Source: an uncultured Peptococcaceae bacterium (GTDB taxonomy: Bacteria; Bacillota; Peptococcia; Peptococcales; Peptococcaceae). From it: DNA of 7,102 bases. The position numbers and the translations under genes are program-made. Shown one piece after another: positions 5,013 through 7,102 of the stretch; the first letter of the stretch is position 1, and every line of letters begins with the position of its first letter. The stretch lies in contig CABVBB010000106.1 of NCBI GenBank assembly GCA_902496505.1, forward strand, positions 1 through 7,102. Reading direction: 5' to 3'. The notes under the pieces were generated by a model that saw only the letters and a program-made list of their open reading frames with translations, did no database searches and was not told the origin of the DNA.

Positions 5013-5879
5013 TTAATGCTCTGATGCCAACAGCCCATAGAGCAGATCTTTGTCGCTGACGATAAGCTCACTCTGCCCTAAAAGTTCCAACACTGCCAAA
5101 AGGATCAGCGCGCCCTGATCGATGATATCGGCGCGCTTGGGCATCAGACCCGCCAGCTGCTGTCGCTCGCTCAGGGGCATGGCTTGCAGCCGTTCTATCC
5201 ACTTCTCTACAGCCTGAACGGACAAATGATAGCCATGCACCCGCTCCTGCACATAGACAGCCAATTCCTGATCCATAGCCGCCAGGGAGGTGATGGTGCC
5301 GCCTACGCCGACCAAGGTGAGCGGTGTTGGCAGCATCTCCGTCACCAGCGGTTTCAAAAGCTCTGGCAGACGGGCAGCCAGCGCCGGATCCTCTTTTAAG
5401 CGCACCGCCCCAACTGCTACACTGGCCTTGCTCAGTCCCTTCGGCGTATCGTAGACCAATTCTGTGCTGCCGCCGCCGATATCCAGCACGGCCAAGGCTT
5501 GTCCCGGCTGTCTGAAATCCAGCGCTGCGCCGCTATAGCTGAGCTCAGCTTCCTCCGTACCTGTGAGGACAGTCAAAGGGAGATGAGCCGCTTCCTCTAG
5601 TGCTTGAGATACAGCTGATTGATTCTGGGCCTCCCGCACCGCGCTGGTGGCGGTCATTTGGATGACCTCTGCCCCCAGTTCACGGGCTTTCTGGGCAAAC
5701 TCTGCCGCTTTCTGGCAGGTCCTGGACAAAGGCTCGCTCTTGATCTTCCGCTCTGAGCCCATCCCTTCACCGATCCTGGTGATCTCTATGGCTGTATGGC
5801 AGACGCGGATCACATCTTCCTGATCAGCGACGATCAAACGAATACTATTGGTCCCTACATCGATAATGGCTTTACGCAT
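5013..5879 (-). CDS. ppx: Ppx/GppA-family phosphatase (exopolyphosphatase / pppGpp phosphohydrolase)
   Basis: This is a 288-residue ASKHA-fold enzyme: the catalytic Ppx/GppA core without the C-terminal HD-like domain of the longer E. coli proteins. Motifs in order: phosphate-1 loop AIIDVGTNSIRLI (4-16), ATSAVREAQN (77-86), acidic TGTEEAELSYSG (106-117), phosphate-2 loop VLDIGGGSTEL (131-141), VGGTITSLAAM (192-202), and KRADIIDQGALIL (248-260) near the end. The family hydrolyses the terminal phosphate of inorganic polyphosphate or converts pppGpp to ppGpp in the cytoplasm; sequence alone does not tell which. AAGGAG lies 7 nt before the ATG at 5877-5879; a neighbouring ATG at 5880-5882 is possible, and one at 5897 overlaps the ribosome binding site and is unlikely. 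A terminator separates it from the S1 gene upstream, so it is read by readthrough or an unseen promoter. The SPOCS gene follows at once. Confidence 0.93.
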   Translation of the reverse strand: MRKAIIDVGTNSIRLIVADQEDVIRVCHTAIEITRIGEGMGSERKIKSEPLSRTCQKAAEFAQKARELGAEVIQMTATSAVREAQNQSAVSQALEEAAHLPLTVLTGTEEAELSYSGAALDFRQPGQALAVLDIGGGSTELVYDTPKGLSKASVAVGAVRLKEDPALAARLPELLKPLVTEMLPTPLTLVGVGGTITSLAAMDQELAVYVQERVHGYHLSVQAVEKWIERLQAMPLSERQQLAGLMPKRADIIDQGALILLAVLELLGQSELIVSDKDLLYGLLASEH

Positions 5880-5916
5880 CATTATGCTCCTTTTCATTTA
5901 TCCTATTTTTTTGCAC

Positions 5917-5942
5917 AAAAAAAGCACCTTGCCGGTGCTTTT
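5917..5942 (-). terminator. Intrinsic terminator after the S1-domain gene
   Basis: On the minus strand a stem AAAAGCACC / GGTGCTTTT (5920-5942) with a 5-nt loop is followed by a run of T (complement of the seven A at 5917-5923). It begins 8 nt after the S1-gene stop and lies 38 nt before the ppx start, so it should end most S1 transcripts and set the level of any readthrough into ppx. Confidence 0.8.
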
Positions 5943-5949
5943 CAAGCGC

Positions 5950-6306
5950 TTAGTATCTGCTGCCGCTTTTACGTTTTGAATTCATATTTTTATTCAAAGA
6001 AGCCAATTTTTCATCGCTGTCCTTCATAAAGCGGGCGATCCGATCTTCAAAGCTGACAGTTGGTTTTGGTTTTTCCTTTGCTTGACGAATGGATAAGCCG
6101 ATCTTACCACTTTCGTCTACGTTGATGACTTTGACCTTGACTTTATCTTTCTCTTTTAAAAAGTCATTGACATCTTTAACATAGGTGTCGGCTACTTCAG
6201 AAATGTGCACGAGACCAGTCTGCCCTGTGCTGAGTTCAACAAATGCTCCAAATTTCGTGATACCGGTAACAGTACCTTCTAAGATTTGCCCTTTACTGAT
6301 GGACAT
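5950..6306 (-). CDS. yabR: S1-domain RNA-binding protein, YabR-like
   Basis: This small cytoplasmic protein has 118 residues. The N-terminal 75 form a single S1 (OB-fold) RNA-binding domain: KGQILEGTVTGITKFGAFVE, then GQTGLVHISEVADTYV, then KVKVKVINVDESGKIGLSIR, with the GxVxxIxxFGAFV and GLVHISE hallmarks intact. A linker (KEKPKPTVSFEDRI) and a basic tail (KRKSGSRY) follow. Length and architecture match YabR of Bacillus, which lies next to divIC there too. Its precise function is not well defined; RNA or ribosome binding is the family expectation. I chose ATG 6304-6306 over an upstream in-frame TTG; GGGGAGG lies 12 nt upstream, a somewhat long spacing. It has its own strong sigma-A promoter and a terminator directly after the stop, so it can be a monocistronic unit inside the cluster. 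Confidence 0.9.
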   Translation of the reverse strand: MSISKGQILEGTVTGITKFGAFVELSTGQTGLVHISEVADTYVKDVNDFLKEKDKVKVKVINVDESGKIGLSIRQAKEKPKPTVSFEDRIARFMKDSDEKLASLNKNMNSKRKSGSRY

Positions 6307-6350
6307 GCGAATCCAATTCCTCCCCAAATTTATTCATTCTTAACGTCTTT

Positions 6351-6380
6351 ATTATACCCTCAGCGCGAAAAAATTGTCAA
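6351..6380 (-). promoter_or_regulatory. Sigma-A promoter for the S1-domain gene (TTGACA-18-TATAAT)
   Basis: On the minus strand a perfect -35 TTGACA (6375-6380) and a perfect -10 TATAAT (6351-6356) are 18 bp apart. Transcription should start near 6344, giving a leader of about 40 nt that carries GGGGAGG before the ATG at 6306. It begins just 21 bp after the divIC stop codon. Confidence 0.85.
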
Positions 6381-6401
6381 GAAATTTAGGCAAAAAATTT
6401 A

Positions 6402-6797
6402 TTATTGCCCACTTTTCCCTTCAACGCGAACGATAATGATCTCTCCCGGCTTGACCAGACCCAGTTTTTCACGGGCGGCCTTTTCGATAGCTTCCTCTGT
6501 ATTCATATAATCGATCTTTTGCTGAAGCTCTGCCTGATCCGTGTAGGCTTGCTGCAACTGCGCCTGGACAGCGGCCTGCTGGTGCTTGAGATCGATGATG
6601 CTGAAGACGCCGCCGACGAGATTGATCATCACATACAGCGCAAACAAGCACAGCGCTACTTTTTTCCAGCGTATACGCTGATACCACGGCTTGGGTGCCC
6701 GGCGTCTGGCTGTGGCTGGCTGAGGCGCTCTATTTTCTTGTATCTGCCCTTGCCGCCTGTCCTCCAAACGACGTCTGGACTCATATCCGCTGGCCAT
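6402..6797 (-). CDS. divIC: Septum formation initiator protein, DivIC/FtsB family
   Basis: This is a 131-residue single-pass membrane protein of the divisome. Layout: a long basic, proline-containing cytoplasmic N-terminus (1-45), one transmembrane helix at about 47-67 (VALCLFALYVMINLVGGVF), a periplasmic coiled coil at about 70-98 rich in Gln and Ala, then AREKLGLVKPGEIIIV (108-123), the family's most conserved block. DivIC/FtsB pairs with FtsL and, through DivIB/FtsQ, helps activate septal peptidoglycan synthesis. The ATG at 6795-6797 is preferred because GGGGAG lies 9 nt upstream; an ATG three codons earlier abuts that site. The N-terminal tail is longer than in many DivIC proteins. It follows yabQ, as in Bacillus and Clostridia, with a 99-bp gap holding a possible promoter. 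Confidence 0.92.
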   Translation of the reverse strand: MASGYESRRRLEDRRQGQIQENRAPQPATARRRAPKPWYQRIRWKKVALCLFALYVMINLVGGVFSIIDLKHQQAAVQAQLQQAYTDQAELQQKIDYMNTEEAIEKAAREKLGLVKPGEIIIVRVEGKSGQ

Positions 6798-6826
6798 TGT
6801 CTGCATCTCCCCGATCAGGTGATTTG

Positions 6827-6855
6827 GTTTTATTATAATACAACTCAGACCAAAA
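6827..6855 (-). promoter_or_regulatory. Possible promoter for divIC
   Basis: The minus strand reads TATTATAAT just upstream of the divIC ribosome binding site, giving a perfect TATAAT. The hexamer 17 bp upstream (TGGTAT) matches the -35 consensus at only three positions. It would let vegetative cells express divIC independently of the sporulation-specific yab genes, which is biologically sensible. Without a better -35 it stays tentative. Confidence 0.4.
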
Positions 6856-6896
6856 TACCAGCCTCGGTCACAGCCATTTCCAGCTTTTTTTCGTCT

Positions 6897-7102
6897 TTAT
6901 TCCAAATCTTCCTCAAGCGCTTGGGCAGCCTGCTGTCGTTTGAGCGCCCATTTGCGCCGCAAATGCCGCAAGGGATAGGAAGTCCCTTTATACACCAGCC
7001 GAAAAGGCCAGCTGAGGATGCGAAGTACCTTAACGACCAGCCAATTCATCCCCCGCAGAAGCGCCAGGAGCGGCCGCCAAAAGAAGCGGTGCAGCAGACC
7101 AA
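6897..7102 (-). CDS. yabQ: Spore cortex biosynthesis protein YabQ (partial, C-terminal 67 residues)
   Basis: The frame is open from the window edge to TAA at 6897-6899. It contains hydrophobic stretches (FFWRPLLALLRG and WLVVKVLRILSWPFRLVYKG) followed by a strongly basic segment (RHLRRKWALKRQQ) and an acidic end (ALEEDLE). This matches the C-terminus of YabQ, an integral membrane protein needed for cortex peptidoglycan synthesis around the forespore. The call rests as much on position as on sequence: yabQ lies directly upstream of divIC in Bacillus and Clostridia. The N-terminus, with the remaining membrane helices, is outside the window, as is yabP, expected to precede it. Confidence 0.75.
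   Translation of the reverse strand, partial: GLLHRFFWRPLLALLRGMNWLVVKVLRILSWPFRLVYKGTSYPLRHLRRKWALKRQQAAQALEEDLE

Noticed and set aside
1..7102. CRISPR arrays, tRNA or rRNA genes, transposase or integrase genes
   Set aside because: No regularly spaced direct repeats, no tRNA- or rRNA-like sequence, and no transposase, integrase or relaxase motifs were seen in reading the translations.

Overview
The window looks like chromosome from an endospore-forming Clostridia-type Firmicute. The right half carries a yabQ - divIC - S1 (yabR-like) - ppx/gppA order plus a SPOCS-type (DUF3794) gene, a neighbourhood typical of sporulating Gram-positives. Sigma-A promoters and AAGGAG ribosome binding sites are easily read. 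Every gene I accept is on the minus strand, so transcription runs from high to low coordinates. The species cannot be fixed from this window.

Core region (about 3690-7102). From right to left: the 3' end of yabQ; divIC, behind a possible promoter; an S1-domain RNA-binding protein with its own near-consensus sigma-A promoter and an intrinsic terminator just after its stop; a Ppx/GppA-type phosphatase; and a 401-residue protein with two SPOCS-like repeats and a Pro/Glu-rich tail but no LysM domain. A strong stem-loop at 3694-3734 closes the block.

Junction (about 3300-3690). No conserved gene lies here. It holds a cluster of hairpins, a pMV158-like (MOBV) nick-site motif next to a small stem, a candidate 37-residue ORF, and a long inverted repeat followed by six T on the plus strand. 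I read it as the oriT end of a decayed mobilizable or conjugative element.

Accessory region (1-3295). Two fragments at 2406-3295 carry hallmarks of one membrane-anchored sensor diguanylate cyclase: a truncated sensor start, then a late sensor segment and the last third of a GGDEF domain, interrupted by two amber codons and missing the catalytic centre. It is a pseudogene. Downstream lie three tightly packed genes: an ankyrin-repeat protein with a SUKH-like C-terminus, a DUF2262 protein, and a SUKH-3 protein cut by the window edge. The two junctions are 13 and 11 bp, and both use a TAAGGAG in which the stop codon merges with the next ribosome binding site. This resembles the immunity-gene arrays associated with polymorphic toxins; no toxin gene is visible here.

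Overall: a conserved sporulation/division block abuts an accessory segment with a mobile-element scar, a dead signalling gene and an apparently intact immunity-type operon that continues beyond the left edge.
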